Part shown: one piece after another, positions 31,169 to 46,900 of the stretch
Layout: every line of letters starts with the position of its first letter
Numbering within the stretch: position 1 is the stretch's first letter
From: Sanderia malayensis
Taxonomy: Eukaryota > Cnidaria > Scyphozoa > Semaeostomeae > Pelagiidae
NCBI GenBank assembly: GCA_013076295.1
Contig: RQOL01000486.1
Span: forward strand, 1-64,000
DNA length: 64,000 nt
Reading direction: 5' to 3'
Position numbers and translations under genes: made by a program
Notes under the pieces: model-generated
Database searches by the model: none
What the model was told of the DNA's origin: nothing
The model's input: only the letters and a program-made list of their open reading frames with translations

Positions 31169-32672
31169 TATTAGAGTTGAAACTAACTGAAATACACATG
31201 CAGTTACTTGCTTTCAGGGATATTAACGTTCATTTGTACTAATTGCACATCATCCACGTTATTACAGCTGAAACTAAGTAAAAGACACATGTATTTGCTT
31301 CTTTTCAGTGATATTACCATTAATGCACACAAATTGCACATGAAAACACGTTATTAGAGTTGAAACTAAATGAAATACACATGCATTTACTTGTTTTCAG
31401 TGATATTAACGTTCATTTGTACTAATTGCACATGATCCACGTTATTACAGCTGAAACTAAGTAAAAGACACATGCTTTTGCTTGTTTTCAGTGATATTAA
31501 CATTAATGCTCACAAATTACACATGAATCCGCGTTATTATAGTTGAAACTAAATGAAATACATATGCATTTGCTTGTTTTCAGTGATGTTAACATTAATG
31601 CACACAAATTGCACTTCAAGCCATGTTATTAGAGTTGAAACTAGGTGAAAGACACATGCATTTACTTGTTTTCAGTGATATTAACGTTCATTTGTACTAA
31701 TTGCAGATGATCCACGTTATTACAGCTGAAACTAAGTAAAAGACACATGCATTTGCTTGTTTTCACTGATATTACCCTTAATGCACACAAATTGCACATG
31801 AATACACGTTATTAGAGTTGAAACTAAGTGAAATACACATGCATTTGCTTGTTTTCAGTGATGTTAACATTAATGCACACAAATTGCACATCAAGCCATG
31901 TTATTAGAGTTGAAACTAAGTGAAAGACACATGCATTTGCTTCTTTTCAGTGATATTACCATTAATGCACACAAATTGCACATGAAAACACTTTATTAGA
32001 GTTGAAACTAACTGAAATACACATGCAGTTACTTGCTTTCAGGGATATTAACGTTCATTTGTACTAATTGCACATCATCCACGTTATTACAGCTGAAACT
32101 AAGTAAAAGACACATGTATTTGCTTCTTTTCAGTGATATTACCATTAATGCACACAAATTGCACATGAAAACACGTTATTAGAGTTGAAACTAAATGAAA
32201 TACACATGCATTTACTTGTTTTCAGTGATATTAACGTTCATTTGTACTAATTGCACATGATCCACGTTATTACAGCTGAAACTAAGTAAAAGACACATGC
32301 TTTTGCTTGTTTTCAGTGATATTAACATTAATGCTCACAAATTACACATGAATCCGCGTTATTATAGTTGAAACTAAATGAAATACATATGCATTTGCTT
32401 GTTTTCAGTGATATTAACATTAATGCACACAAATTACACATGAATCCACGTTATTAGAGTTGAAACTAAATGAAATACACATGCATTTGCTTGTTTTCAG
32501 TGATGTTAACATTAATGCACACAAATTGCACATCAAGCCATGTTATTAGAGTTGAAACTAAGTGAAAGACACATGCATTTGCTTCTTTTCAGTGATATTA
32601 CCATTAATGCACACAAATTGCACATGAAAACACTTTATTAGAGTTGAAACTAACTGAAATACACATGCAGTT

Positions 32673-35600
32673 ACTTGCTTTCAGGGATATTAACGTTCAT
32701 TTGTACTAATTGCACATCATCCACGTTATTACAGCTGAAACTAAGTAAAAGACACATGTATTTGCTTCTTTTCAGTGATATTACCATTAATGCACACAAA
32801 TTGCACATGAAAACACGTTATTAGAGTTGAAACTAAATGAAATACACATGCATTTACTTGTTTTCAGTGATATTAACGTTCATTTGTACTAATTGCAGAT
32901 GATCCACGTTATTACAGCTGAAACTAAGTAAAAGACACATGCATTTGCTTGTTTTCACTGATATTACCCTTAATGCACACAAATTGCACATGAATACACG
33001 TTATTAGAGTTGAAACTAAGTGAAATACACATGCAGGTACTTGCTTTCAGTGATATTAACATCCATTCATACTAATTGCACATCAATCCCCATTCATACA
33101 GCTGAAACAAGTAAAAGACACATGGATTTACTTGTTTTTAGTGATATTAACGTTCATTTGTACTGATTGCACATGATCCACGTTATTACAACGAAAACTA
33201 AGTGAAAGACACATGCATTTGCTTGTTTTCAGTGATATTAACGTTCATTTGTACTAATTGCACATGATCCATGTTATTACAGCTGAAACTAAGTAAAAGA
33301 CACATGCATTTGCTTCTTTTCAGTGATATTACCATTAATGCACACAAATTGCACATGAAAACACTTTATTAGAGTTGAAACTAACTGAAATACACATGCA
33401 GTTACTTGCTTTCAGTGATATTAACGTTTATTTGTACTAATTGCACATGATCCACGTTATTACAGCTGAAATTAAGTAAAAGACACATGCATTTGCTTGT
33501 TTTCAGTGATATTAACATTAATGCACACAAATTAAACATGAATCCACGTTATTAGAGTTGAAACTAAGTGAAATACACATGCATTTGCTTGTTTTCAGTG
33601 ACTTTAACAGTAATGCACACTAATTACACATAAATCCACGTTATTACAGTTGAAACTAAATGAAATATGCAAGCATTTGCTTGCTTTCAGTGATGTTAAC
33701 ATTAATGCACACAAATTGCACTTCAAGCCATGTTATTAGAGTTGAAACTAGGTGAAAGACACATGCATTTACTTGTTTTCAGTGATATTAACGTTCAGTT
33801 GTACTAATTGGACATGATCCACGTTATTACAGCTGAAACTAAGTAAAAGACACATGCATTTTCTTCTTTTCAGTGATATTACCATTAATGCAAACAAATT
33901 GCACATGAATACACGTTATTAGAGTTGAAGCTGAGTGAAATACACATGGAGTTACTTGCTTTCAGTGATATTAACATCCATTTATACTAATTGCACATCA
34001 ATCCCCCTTATTACAGCTGAAACAAGTAAAAGACACATGGATTTACTTGTTTTTAGTGATATTAACGTTCATTTGCACTAATTGCACATGATCCACGATA
34101 TTACAGCGAAAACTAAGTAAAAGACATATGCATTTGCTTGTTTTCAGTGATATTAACATTAATGCACACAAATTACACATGAATCCACGTTATTAGAGTT
34201 GAAACTAAATGAAATACACATGCATTTGCTTGTTTTCAGTGACTTTAACATTTTTGCACACTAATTACACATAAATCCAAGTTATTACAGTTGAAACTAA
34301 ACGAAATACGCAAGCATTTGCTTGCTTTCAGTGACTTTAACATTAATGCACACTAATTACACATAAATCCACGTTATTACAGTTGAAACTAAATGAAATA
34401 CGCAATCATTTGTTTGTTTTCAGTGATATTAACGTTCATTCGTACTAATTGCACATGATCCACGTTATTACAGTGAAAACTAAGTAAAAGACATATGCAT
34501 TTGCTTATTTTCAGTGATATTAACATTCATTCACACTAATTGCCCACGAATTCACGTTATTACAACTGAAACTAAGTAAAAAACAAATGCATTTCCTTGT
34601 TTTCAGTGACTTTAATATTAATGGACACTAATTACACAGAAATCCACGTTATTACAGTTGAAACTAAATGAAATACGCAATCGTTTGTTTGTTTTCAGTG
34701 ATATTAACGTTCATTCATACTAATTGCACATGATCCATGTTATTACAGCTGAAACTAAGTAATACACACATGCATTTGTTTGTTTTCAGTGATATTACCC
34801 TTAATGCACACAAATTGCACATGAATACACGTTATTAGAGTTGAAACTACGTGAAATACACATGCAGTTACTTGCTTTCAGTGATATTAACATCCATTCA
34901 TACTAATTGCACATCAATCCCTGTTATTACAGCTGAAACAAGTAAAAGACACATGGATTTACTTGTTTTTAGTGATATCAACGTTCATTCGTACTAATTG
35001 CACATGATCCATGTTACTACAGCTGAAACTAAGTAAAAGACACATGCATTTGCTTGTTTTCACTGATATTACCCTTAATGCACACAAATTGCACATGAAT
35101 ACACGTTATTAGAGTTGAAACTAAGTGAAATACACATGCAGGTACTTGCTTTCAGTGATATTAACATCCATTCATACTAATTGCACATCAATCCCCGTTA
35201 TTACAGCTGAAACAAGTAAAAGACACATGGATTTACTTGTTTTTAGTGATATTAATGTTCATTCGTACTAGTTGCACATGATCCACGTTATTACAGTGAA
35301 AACTAAGTAAAAGACATGCATTTGCTTGTTTTCAGTGATATTAACATTAATGCACACAAATTACACATGAATCCACGTTATTAGAGTTGAAACTAAATGA
35401 AATACACATGCATTTGCTTGTTTTCAGTGACTTTAACATTAATGCACACTAATTACACATAAATCCACGCTATTATAGTTGAAACTAAATGAAATACGGA
35501 AGCATTTGCTTGTTTTCAGTGATGTTAACTTTAATGCACACAAATCGCACATCAAGCCATGTTATTAGAGTTGAAACTAAGTGAAAGACATATGCATTTA

Positions 35601-36021
35601 CTTGTTTTCAGTGATATTAACGTTCATTTGTACTAATTGCACATGATCCACGTTATTACAGCTGAAACTAAGTAAAAGACACATGCTTTTGCTTGTTTTC
35701 AGTGATATTAACATTAATGCTCACAAATTACACATGAATCCGCGTTATTATAGTTGAAACTAAATGAAATACATATGCATTTGCTTGTTTTCAGTGATAT
35801 TAACATTAATGCACACAAATTACACATGAATCCACGTTATTAGAGTTGAAACTAAATGAAATACACATGCATTTGCTTGTTTTCAGTGATGTTAACATTA
35901 ATGCACACAAATTGCACATCAAGCCATGTTATTAGAGTTGAAACTAAGTGAAAGACACATGCATTTGCTTCTTTTCAGTGATATTACCATTAATGCACAC
36001 AAATTGCACATGAATACACGT
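32673..36021. repeat. Higher-order block A, second copy
   Basis: The partner of 27,820-31,168 at an offset of 4,853. The two copies look almost identical by eye over the compared lines. The pair diverges at its right end, where one copy reads CATGAAAACAC and the other CATGAATACAC. Confidence 0.85.
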
Positions 36022-37699
36022 TATTAGAGTTGAAACTAAGTGAAATAAACATACAGTTACTTGCTTTCACTGTTATTAACATCCATTCATACTAATTGCA
36101 CATCAATCCCCGTTATTACAGCTGAAACAAGTAAAAGACACATGGATTTACTTGTTTTTAGTGATATTAATGTTCATTCGTACTAGTTGCACATGATCCA
36201 CGTTATTACAGTGAAAACTAAGTAAAAGACATGCATTTGCTTGTTTTCAGTGATATTAACATTAATGCACACAAATTACACATGAATCCACGTTATTAGA
36301 GTCGAAACTAAATGAAATACACATGCATTTGCTTGTTTTCAGTGACTTTAACATTAATGCACACTAATTACACATAAATCCACGCTATTATAGTTGAAAC
36401 TAAATGAAATACGGAAGCATTTGCTTGTTTTCAGTGATGTTAACTTTAATGCACACAAATCGCACATCAAGCCATGTTATTAGAGTTGAAACTAAGTGAA
36501 AGACATATGCATTTACTTGTTTTCAGTGATATTAACGTTCATTTGTACTAATTGCACATGATCCACGTTATTACAGCTGAAACTAAGTAAAAGACACATG
36601 CTTTTGCTTGTTTTCAGTGATATTAACATTAATGCTCACAAATTACACATGAATCCGCGTTATTATAGTTGAAACTAAATGAAATACATATGCATTTGCT
36701 TGTTTTCAGTGATATTAACATTAATGCACACAAATTACACATGAATCCACGTTATTAGAGTTGAAACTAAATGAAATACACATGCATTTGCTTGTTTTCA
36801 GTGATGTTAACAATAATGCACACAAATTACACATCAAGGCATGTTAGTAGAGTTGAAACTAAGTGAAAGACATGCATTTACTTGTTTTCAGTGATATTAA
36901 CGTTCATTTGTACTAATTGCACATGATCCTCGTTATTACAGCTGAAACTAAGTAAAAGACACATGCATTTGCTTGTTTTCAGTGATATTACCCTTAATGC
37001 ACACAAATTGCACATGAATACACGTTATTAGAGTTGAAACTACGTGAAATACACATGCAGTAACTTGCTTTCAGTGATATTAACATCCATTCATACTAAT
37101 TGCACATCAATACCCGTTATTACAGCTGAAACAAGTAAAAGACACATGGATTTACTTGTTTTTAGTGATATTAATGTTCATTCGTACTAATTGCACATGA
37201 TCCACGTTATTACAACTGAAACTAAATGAAATACACATTCATTTGCTTGTTTTCAGTGACTTTAACATTAATGCACACTTATTACACATAAATCCACGTT
37301 ATTACAGTTGAAACTAAATGAAATACGCAATCATTTGTTTGTTTTCAGCGATGTTAACATTAATGCACACAAATTACACATGAATCCACGTTATTAGAGT
37401 TGAAACTAAATGAAATACACATGCATTTGCTTGTTTTCAGTGATATTAACGTTCATTTGTACTAATTACACATGATCCCAGTTATTACAGCTGAAACTAA
37501 GTAAAAGACACATGCCTTTGCTTCTTTTCAGTGATATTACCATTAATGCACACAAATTGCACATGAATACACGTTATTAGAGTTGAAACTAAGTGAAATA
37601 CACATGCAGTTACTTGTTTTCAGTGATATTAGCATCCATTTATACTAATTGCACATCAATCCCCCTTATTACAGCTGAAAGAAGTAAAAGACACATGGA

Positions 37700-40600
37700 T
37701 TTACTTGTTTTTAGTGATATTAACGTTCATTCGTACTAATTGCACATGATCCACGTTATTACAGCTGAAACTAAGTAAAAGACACATGCATTTGCTTCTT
37801 TTCAGTGATATTACCATTAATGCACACAAATTGCACATGAATACACGTTATTAGAGTTGAAACTAAGTGAAATACATATGCAGTTACTTGCTTTCAGTGA
37901 TATTAGCATCCATTTATGCTAATTGCACATCAATCCCCCTTATTACAGCTGAAACAAGTAAAAGACACATGGATTTACTTGTTTTTAGTGATATTAACGT
38001 TCATACGTACTAATTGCACATGATCCACGTTATTACAGCTGAAACTAAGTAAAAGACACATGCATTTGCTTCTTTTCAGTGATATTACCATTAATGCACA
38101 CAAATTGCACATGAATACACGTTATTGGAGTTGAAGCTAAGTGAAATACACATGCAGTTACCTGCTTTCAGTGATATTAGCATCCATTTATACTAATTGC
38201 ACATCAATCCCCCTTATTACAGCTGAAACAAGTAAAAGACACATGGATTTACTTGTTTTTAGTGATATTAACGTTCATTCGTACTAATTGCACATGATCC
38301 ACGTAATTACAGCGAAAACTAAGTAAAAGACATATGCATTTGCTTGTTTTCATTGATATTAACATTAATGCACACAAATTACACATGAATCCACGTTATT
38401 AGAGTTGAAACTAAATGAAATACGCAAGCATTTGCTTGTTTTCAATGATGTTAGCATTAATGCACTCAAATTGCACATCAATACATGTTTTTAAAGTTGA
38501 AACTAAGTGAAAGACATGCATTTACTTGTTTTCAGTGATATTAACCTTCATTTGTACTAATTGCACATGATCCACGTTATTACAGCTGAAACTAAGTAAA
38601 AGACACATGCATTTGCTTCTTTTCAGTGATATTACCATTAATGCACACAAATTGCACATGAAAACACGTTATTAGAGTTGAAGCTAAGTGAAATACACAT
38701 GCAGTTACTTGCTTTCAGTGACATTAACATCCATTTATACTAATTGAACATCAATCCCCGTTATTACAGTTGAAACTAAATGAAATACGCAATCATTTGT
38801 TTGTTTTCAGTGATGTTAACATTAATGCACAGAAATTACACATGAATCCACGTTATTAGAGTTGAAACTAAATGAAATACACATTCATTTGCTTGTTTTC
38901 AGTGACTTTAACATTAATGCACACTTATTACACATAAATCCACGTTATTACAGTTGAAACTAAATGAAATACGCAATCATTTGTTTGTTTTCAGCGATGT
39001 TAACATTAATGCACACCAATTACACATGAATCCACGTTATTAGAGTTGAAACTAAATGAAATACACATGCATTTGCTTGTTTTCAGTGATATTAACGTTC
39101 ATTTGTACTAATTACACATGATCCCAGTTATTACAGCAGAAACTAAGTAAAAGACACATGCCTTTGCTTCTTTTCAGTGATATTACCATTAATGCACACA
39201 AATTGCACATGAAAACACGTTATTAGAGTTGAAGCTAAGTGAAATACACATGCAATTACTTGCTTTCAGTGACATTAACATCCATTTATACTAATTGCAC
39301 ATCAATCCCCCTTATTACAGCTGAAACAAGTAAAAGACACATGGATTTACTTGTTTTTAGTGATATTAACGTTCATTCGTACTAATTGCACATGATCCAC
39401 GTTATTACAGCGAAAACTAAGTAAAAGACATATGCATTTGCTTGTTTTCAGTGATATTAACATTAATGCACACAAATTACACATGAATCCACGTTATTAC
39501 AGTTTAAACTAAATGAAATACGCAAGCATTTGCTTGTTTTCATAGATGTTCACATTAATGCACACAAATTACACATGAATCCACGTTATTAGAGTTGAAA
39601 CTAAATGAGATACACATTCATTTGCTTGTTTTCAGTGACTTTAACATTAATGCACACTAATTACACATAAATCCACGTTATTACAGTTGAAACTAAATGA
39701 AATACGCAATCATTTGTTTGTTTTCAGCGATGTTAACATTAATGCACACAAATTACACATGAATCCACGTTATTAGTGTTGAAACTAAATGAAATACACA
39801 AGCATTTGCTTGTTTTCAGTGATATTAACGTTCATTTGTACTAATTACACATGATCCCACTTATTACAGCTGAAACTAAGTAAAAGACACATGCATTTGC
39901 TTCTTTTCAGTGATATTACCATTAATGCACACAAATTGCACATGAATACACGTTATTAGAGTTGAAACTAAGTGAAATACACATGCAGTTACTTGCTTTC
40001 AGTGACATTAGCATCCATTTATGCTAATTGCTCATCAATCCCCCTTATTACAGCTGAAACAAGTAAAAGACACATGGATTTACTTGTTTTTAGTGATGTT
40101 AACGTTCATTCGTACTAATTGCACATGATCCACGTTATTACAGCTGAAACTAAGTAAAAGACACATGCATTTGCTTCTTTTCAGTGATATTACCATTAAT
40201 GCACACAAATTGCACATGAATACACGTTATTGGAGTTGAAGCTAAGTGAAATACACATGCAGTTACCTGCTTTCAGTGATATTAGCATCCATTTATACTA
40301 ATTGCACATCAATCCCCCTTATTACAGCTGAAACAAGTAAAAGACACATGGATTTACTTGTTTTTAGTGATATTAACGTTCATTCGTACTAATTGCACAT
40401 GATCCACGTAATTACAGCGAGAACTAAGTAAAAGACATATGCATTTGCTTGTTTTCATTGATATTAACATTAATGCACACAAATTACACATGAATCCACG
40501 TTATTAGAGTTGAAACTAAATGAAATACGCAAGCATTTGCTTGTTTTCAATGATGTTAACATTAATGCACTCAAATTGCACATCAATACATGTTTTTAAA

Positions 40601-42200
40601 GTTGAAACTAAGTGAAAGACATGCATTTACTTGTTTTCAGTGATATTAACCTTCATTTGTACTAATTGCACATGATCCACGTTATTACAGCTGAAACTAA
40701 GTAAAAGACACATGCATTTGCTTCTTTTCAGTGATATTACCATTAATGCACACAAATTGCACATGAAAACACGTTATTAGAGTTGAAGCTAAGTGAAATA
40801 CACATGCAGTTACTTGCTTTCAGTGACATTAACATCCATTTATACTAATTGAACATCAATCCCCGTTATTACAGTTGAAACTAAATGAAATACGCAATCA
40901 TTTGTTTGTTTTCAGTGATGTTAACATTAATGCACAGAAATTACACATGAATCCACGTTATTAGAGTTGAAACTAAATGAAATACACATTCATTTGCTTG
41001 TTTTCAGTGACTTTAACATTAATGCACACTTATTACACATAAATCCACGTTATTACAGTTGAAACTAAATGAAATACGCAATCATTTGTTTGTTTTCAGC
41101 GATGTTAACATTAATGCACACCAATTACACATGAATCCACGTTATTAGAGTTGAAACTAAATGAAATACACATGCATTTGCTTGTTTTCAGTGATATTAA
41201 CGTTCATTTGTACTAATTACACATGATCCCAGTTATTACAGCAGAAACTAAGTAAAAGACACATGCCTTTGCTTCTTTTCAGTGATATTACCATTAATGC
41301 ACACAAATTGCACATGAAAACACGTTATTAGAGTTGAAGCTAAGTGAAATACACATGCAATTACTTGCTTTCAGTGACATTAACATCCATTTATACTAAT
41401 TGCACATCAATCCCCCTTATTACAGCTGAAACAAGTAAAAGACACATGGATTTACTTGTTTTTAGTGATATTAACGTTCATTCGTACTAATTGCACATGA
41501 TCCACGTTATTACAGCGAAAACTAAGTAAAAGACATATGCATTTGCTTGTTTTCAGTGATATTAACATTAATGCACACAAATTACACATGAATCCACGTT
41601 ATTACAGTTTAAACTAAATGAAATACGCAAGCATTTGCTTGTTTTCATAGATGTTCACATTAATGCACACAAATTACACATGAATCCACGTTATTAGAGT
41701 TGAAACTAAATGAGATACACATTCATTTGCTTGTTTTCAGTGACTTTAACATTAATGCACACTAATTACACATAAATCCACGTTATTACAGTTGAAACTA
41801 AATGAAATACGCAATCATTTGTTTGTTTTCAGCGATGTTAACATTAATGCACACAAATTACACATGAATCCACGTTATTAGTGTTGAAACTAAATGAAAT
41901 ACACAAGCATTTGCTTGTTTTCAGTGATATTAACGTTCATTTGTACTAATTACACATGATCCCACTTATTACAGCTGAAACTAAGTAAAAGACACATGCA
42001 TTTGCTTCTTTTCAGTGATATTACCATTAATGCACACAAATTGCACATGAATACACGTTATTAGAGTTGAAACTAAGTGAAATACACATGCAGTTACTTG
42101 CTTTCAGTGACATTAGCATCCATTTATGCTAATTGCTCATCAATCCCCCTTATTACAGCTGAAACAAGTAAAAGACACATGGATTTACTTGTTTTTAGTG
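37700..42200. repeat. 2,105-bp tandem duplication
   Basis: Rare variants recur 2,105 bases apart: TATTAGTGTTG at 39771 and 41876, GTTATTGGAG at 38121 and 40226, and GCTCATCAATCCCCC at 40030 and 42135. The limits are approximate. The same variant set reappears 4,853 bases later at 46,729 and 46,988. Confidence 0.8.
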
Positions 42201-43999
42201 ATGTTAACGTTCATTCGTACTAATTGCACATGATCCACGTTATTACAGCTGAAACTAAGTAAAAGACACATGCATTTGCTTCTTTTCAGTGATATTACCA
42301 TTAATGCACACAAATTGCACATGAATACACGTTATTGGAGTTGAAGCTAAGTGAAATACACATGCAGTTACCTGCTTTCAGTGATATTAGCATCCATTTA
42401 TACTAATTGCACATCAATCCCCCTTATTACAGCTGAAACAAGTAAAAGACACATGGATTTACTTGTTTTTAGTGATATTAACGTTCATTCGTACTAATTG
42501 CACATGATCCACGTAATTACAGCGAGAACTAAGTAAAAGACATATGCATTTGCTTGTTTTCATTGATATTAACATTAATGCACACAAATTACACATGAAT
42601 CCACGTTATTAGAGTTGAAACTAAATGAAATATACATTCATTTGCTTGTTTTCAGTGACTTTAACATTAATGCACACTTATTACACATAAATCCACGTTA
42701 TTACAGTTGAAACTAAATGAAATACGCAATCATTTGTTTGTTTTCAGCGATGTTAGCATTAATGCACACAAATTACACATGAATCCACGTTATTAGAGTT
42801 GAAACTAAATGAAATACACATGCATTTGCTTGTTTTCAGTGATATTAACGTTCATTTGTACTAATTACACATGATCCCAGTTATTACAGCTGAAACTAAG
42901 TAAAAGACACATGCATTTGCTTCTTTTCAGTGATATTACCATTAATGCACACAAATTGCACATGAATACACGTTATTAGAGTTGAAACTAAGTGAAATAC
43001 ACATGCAATTACTTGCTTTCAGTGACATTAACATCCATTTATACTAATTGCACATCAATCCCCGTTAATACAGTTGAAACTAAATGAAATATGCCATCAT
43101 TTGTTTGTTTTCACTGATGTTAACATTAATGCACAGAAATTACACATGAATCCACGTTATTAGAGTTGAAACTAAATGAAATACACATTCATTTGCTTGT
43201 TTTCAGTGACTTTAACATTAATGCACACTAATTACACATAAATCCACGTTATTACAGTTGAAACTAAATGAAATACGCAATCATTTGTTTGTTTTCAGCG
43301 ATGTTAGCATTAATGCACACAAATTACACATGAATCCACGTTATTAGAGTTGAAACTAAATGAAATACACATGCATTTGCTTGTTTTCAGTGATATTAAC
43401 GTTCATTTGTACTAATTAGACATGATCCCAGTTATTACAGCTGAAACTAAGTAAAAGACACATGCATTTGCTTCTTTTCAGTGATATTACCATTAATGCA
43501 CACAAATTGCACATGAATACACGTTATTAGAGTTGAAACTAAGTGAAATACACATGCAGTTACTTGCTTTCAGTGATATTAGCATCCATTTATACTAATT
43601 GCACATCAATCCCCCTTATTACAGCTGAAACAAGTAAAAGACACATGGATTTACTTGTTTTTAGTGATATTAACGTTCATTCGTACTAATTGCACATGAT
43701 CCACGTTATTACAGCTGAAACTAAGTAAAAGACACATGCATTTGCTTCTTTTCAGTGATATTACCATTAATGCACACAAATTGCACATGAATACACGTTA
43801 TTGGAGTTGAAGCTAAGTGAAATACACATGCAGTTACCTGCTTTCAGTGATATTAGCATCCATTTATACTAATTGCACATCAATCCCCCTTATTACAGCT
43901 GAAACAAGTAAAAGACACATGGATTTACTTGTTTTTAGTGATATTAACGTTCATTCGTACTAATTGCACATGATCCATGTAATTACAGCGAGAACTAAG

Positions 44000-46900
44000 T
44001 AAAAGACACATGCATTTGCTTGTTTTCAGTGATATTACCATTAATGCACACAAATTGCACATGAATACACGTTATTAGAGTTGAAACTAAGTGAAATACA
44101 CATGCAATTACTTGCTTTCAGTGACATTAACATCCATTTATACTAATTGCACATCAATCCCCGTTAATACAGTTGAAACTAAATGAAATATGCAATCATT
44201 TGTTTGTTTTCACTGATGTTAACATTAATGCACAGAAATTACACATGAATCCACGTTATTAGAGTTGAAACTAAATAAAATACACATTCATTTGCTTGTT
44301 TTCAGTGACTTTAACATTAATGCACACTAATTACACATAAATCCACGTTATTACAGTTGAAACTAAATGAAATACGCAATCATTTGTTTGTTTTCAGCGA
44401 TGTTAGCATTAATGCACACAAATTACACATGAATCCACGTTATTAGAGTTGAAACTAAATGAAATACACATGCATTTGCTTGTTTTCAGTGATATTAACG
44501 TTCATTTGTACTAATTAGACATGATCCCAGTTATTACAGCTGAAGCTAAGTAAAAGACACATGCATTTGCTTCTTTTCAGTGATATTACCATTAATGCAC
44601 ACAAATTGCACATGAATACATGTTATTAGAGTTGAAACTAAGTGAAATACACATGCAGTTACTTGCTTTCAGTGATATTAGCATCCATTTATACTAATTG
44701 CACATCAATCCCCTTTATTACAACTGAAACAAGTAAAAGACACATGAATTTACTTGTTTTTAGTGATATTAACGTTCATTCGTACTAATTGCACATGATC
44801 CACGTTATTACAGCTGAAACTAAGTGAAAGACACATGCATTTGCTTCTTTTCAGTGATATTACCATTAATGCACACAAATTGCACATGAAAACACGTTAT
44901 TAGAGTTGAAGCTAAGTGAAATACACATGCAGTTACTTGCTTTCAGTGATATTAGCATCCATTTATACTAATTGCACATCAATCCCCCTTATTACAGCTG
45001 AAACAAGTAAAAGACACATGGATTTACTTGTTTTTAGTGATATTAACGTTCATTCGTACTAATTGCACATGATCCACGTTATTACAGCGAAAACTAAGTA
45101 AAAGACATATGCATTTGTTTGTTTTCAGTGATATTAACATTAATGCACACAAATTACACATGAATCCACGTTATTACAGTTTAAACTAAATGAAATACGC
45201 AAGCATTTGCTTGTTTTCATAGATGTTAACATTAATGCACACAAATTACACATGAATCCACGTTATTAGAGTTGAAACTAAATGAAATACGCAATCATTT
45301 GTTTGTTTTCAGCGATGTTAGCATTAATGCACACAATTTACACATGAATCCACGTTATTAGAGTTGAAACTAAATGAAATACACATGCATTTGCTTCTTT
45401 TCAGTGATATTACCATTAATGCACACAAATTGCACATGAATACACGTTATTGGAGTTGAAACTAAGTGAAATACATATGCAGTTACTTGCTTTCAGTGAT
45501 ATTAGCATCCATTTATGCTAATTGCACATCAATCCCCCTTATTACAGCTGAAACAAGTAAAAGACACATGGATTTACTTGTTTTTAGTGATATTAACGTT
45601 CATTCGTACTAATTGCACATAATCCACGTTATTACAGCTGAAACTAAGTGAAAGACACATGCATTTGCTTCTTTTCAGTGATATTAACATTAATGCACAC
45701 TAATTACACATAAATCCACGTTATTACAGTTGAAACTAAATGAAATACGCAATCATTTGCTTGTTTTCAGTGATATTAACGTTCATTCGTACTAATTACA
45801 CATGATCCCAGTTATTACAGCTGAAACTAAGTAAAAGACACATGCCTTTGCTTCTTTTCAGTGATATTACCATTAATGCACACAAATTGCACATGAATAC
45901 ACGTTATTAGAGTTGAAACTAAGTGAAATACATATGCAGTTACTTGCTTTCAGTGATATTAGCATCCATTTATGCTAATTGCACATCAATCCCCCTTATT
46001 ACAGCTGAAACAAGTAAAAGACACATGGATTTACTTGTTTTTAGTGATATTAACGTTCATTCGTACTAATTGCACATGATCCACGTTATTACAGCTGAAA
46101 CTAAGTAAAAGACACATGCATTTGCTTCTTTTCAGTGATATTACCATTAATGCACACAAATTGCACATGAATACACGTTATTGGAGTTGAAGCTAAGTGA
46201 AATACACATGCAGTTACCTGCTTTCAGTGATATTAGCATCCATTTATACTAATTGCACATCAATCCCCCTTATTACAGCTGAAACAAGTAAAAGACACAT
46301 GGATTTACTTGTTTTTAGTGATATTAACGTTCATTCGTACTAATTGCACATGATCCACGTAATTACAGCGAAAACTAAGTAAAAGACATATGCATTTGCT
46401 TGTTTTCATTGATATTAACATTAATGCACACAAATTACACATGAATCCACGTTATTAGAGTTGAAACTAAATGAAATACGCAAGCATTTGCTTGTTTTCA
46501 TAGACGTTCACATTAATGCACACAAATTACACATGAATCCACGTTATTAGAGTTGAAACTAAATGAGATACACATTCATTTGCTTGTTTTCAGTGACTTT
46601 AACATTAATGCACACTAATTACACATAAATCCACGTTATTACAGTTGAAACTAAATGAAATACGCAATCATTTGTTTGTTTACAGCGATGTTAACATTAA
46701 TGCACACAAATTACACATGAATCCACGTTATTAGTGTTGAAACTAAATGAAATACACAAGCATTTGCTTGTTTTCAGTGATATTAACGTTCATTTGTACT
46801 AATTACACATGATCCCACTTATTACAGCTGAAACTAAGTAAAAGACACATGCATTTGCTTCTTTTCAGTGATATTACCATTAATGCACACAAATTGCACA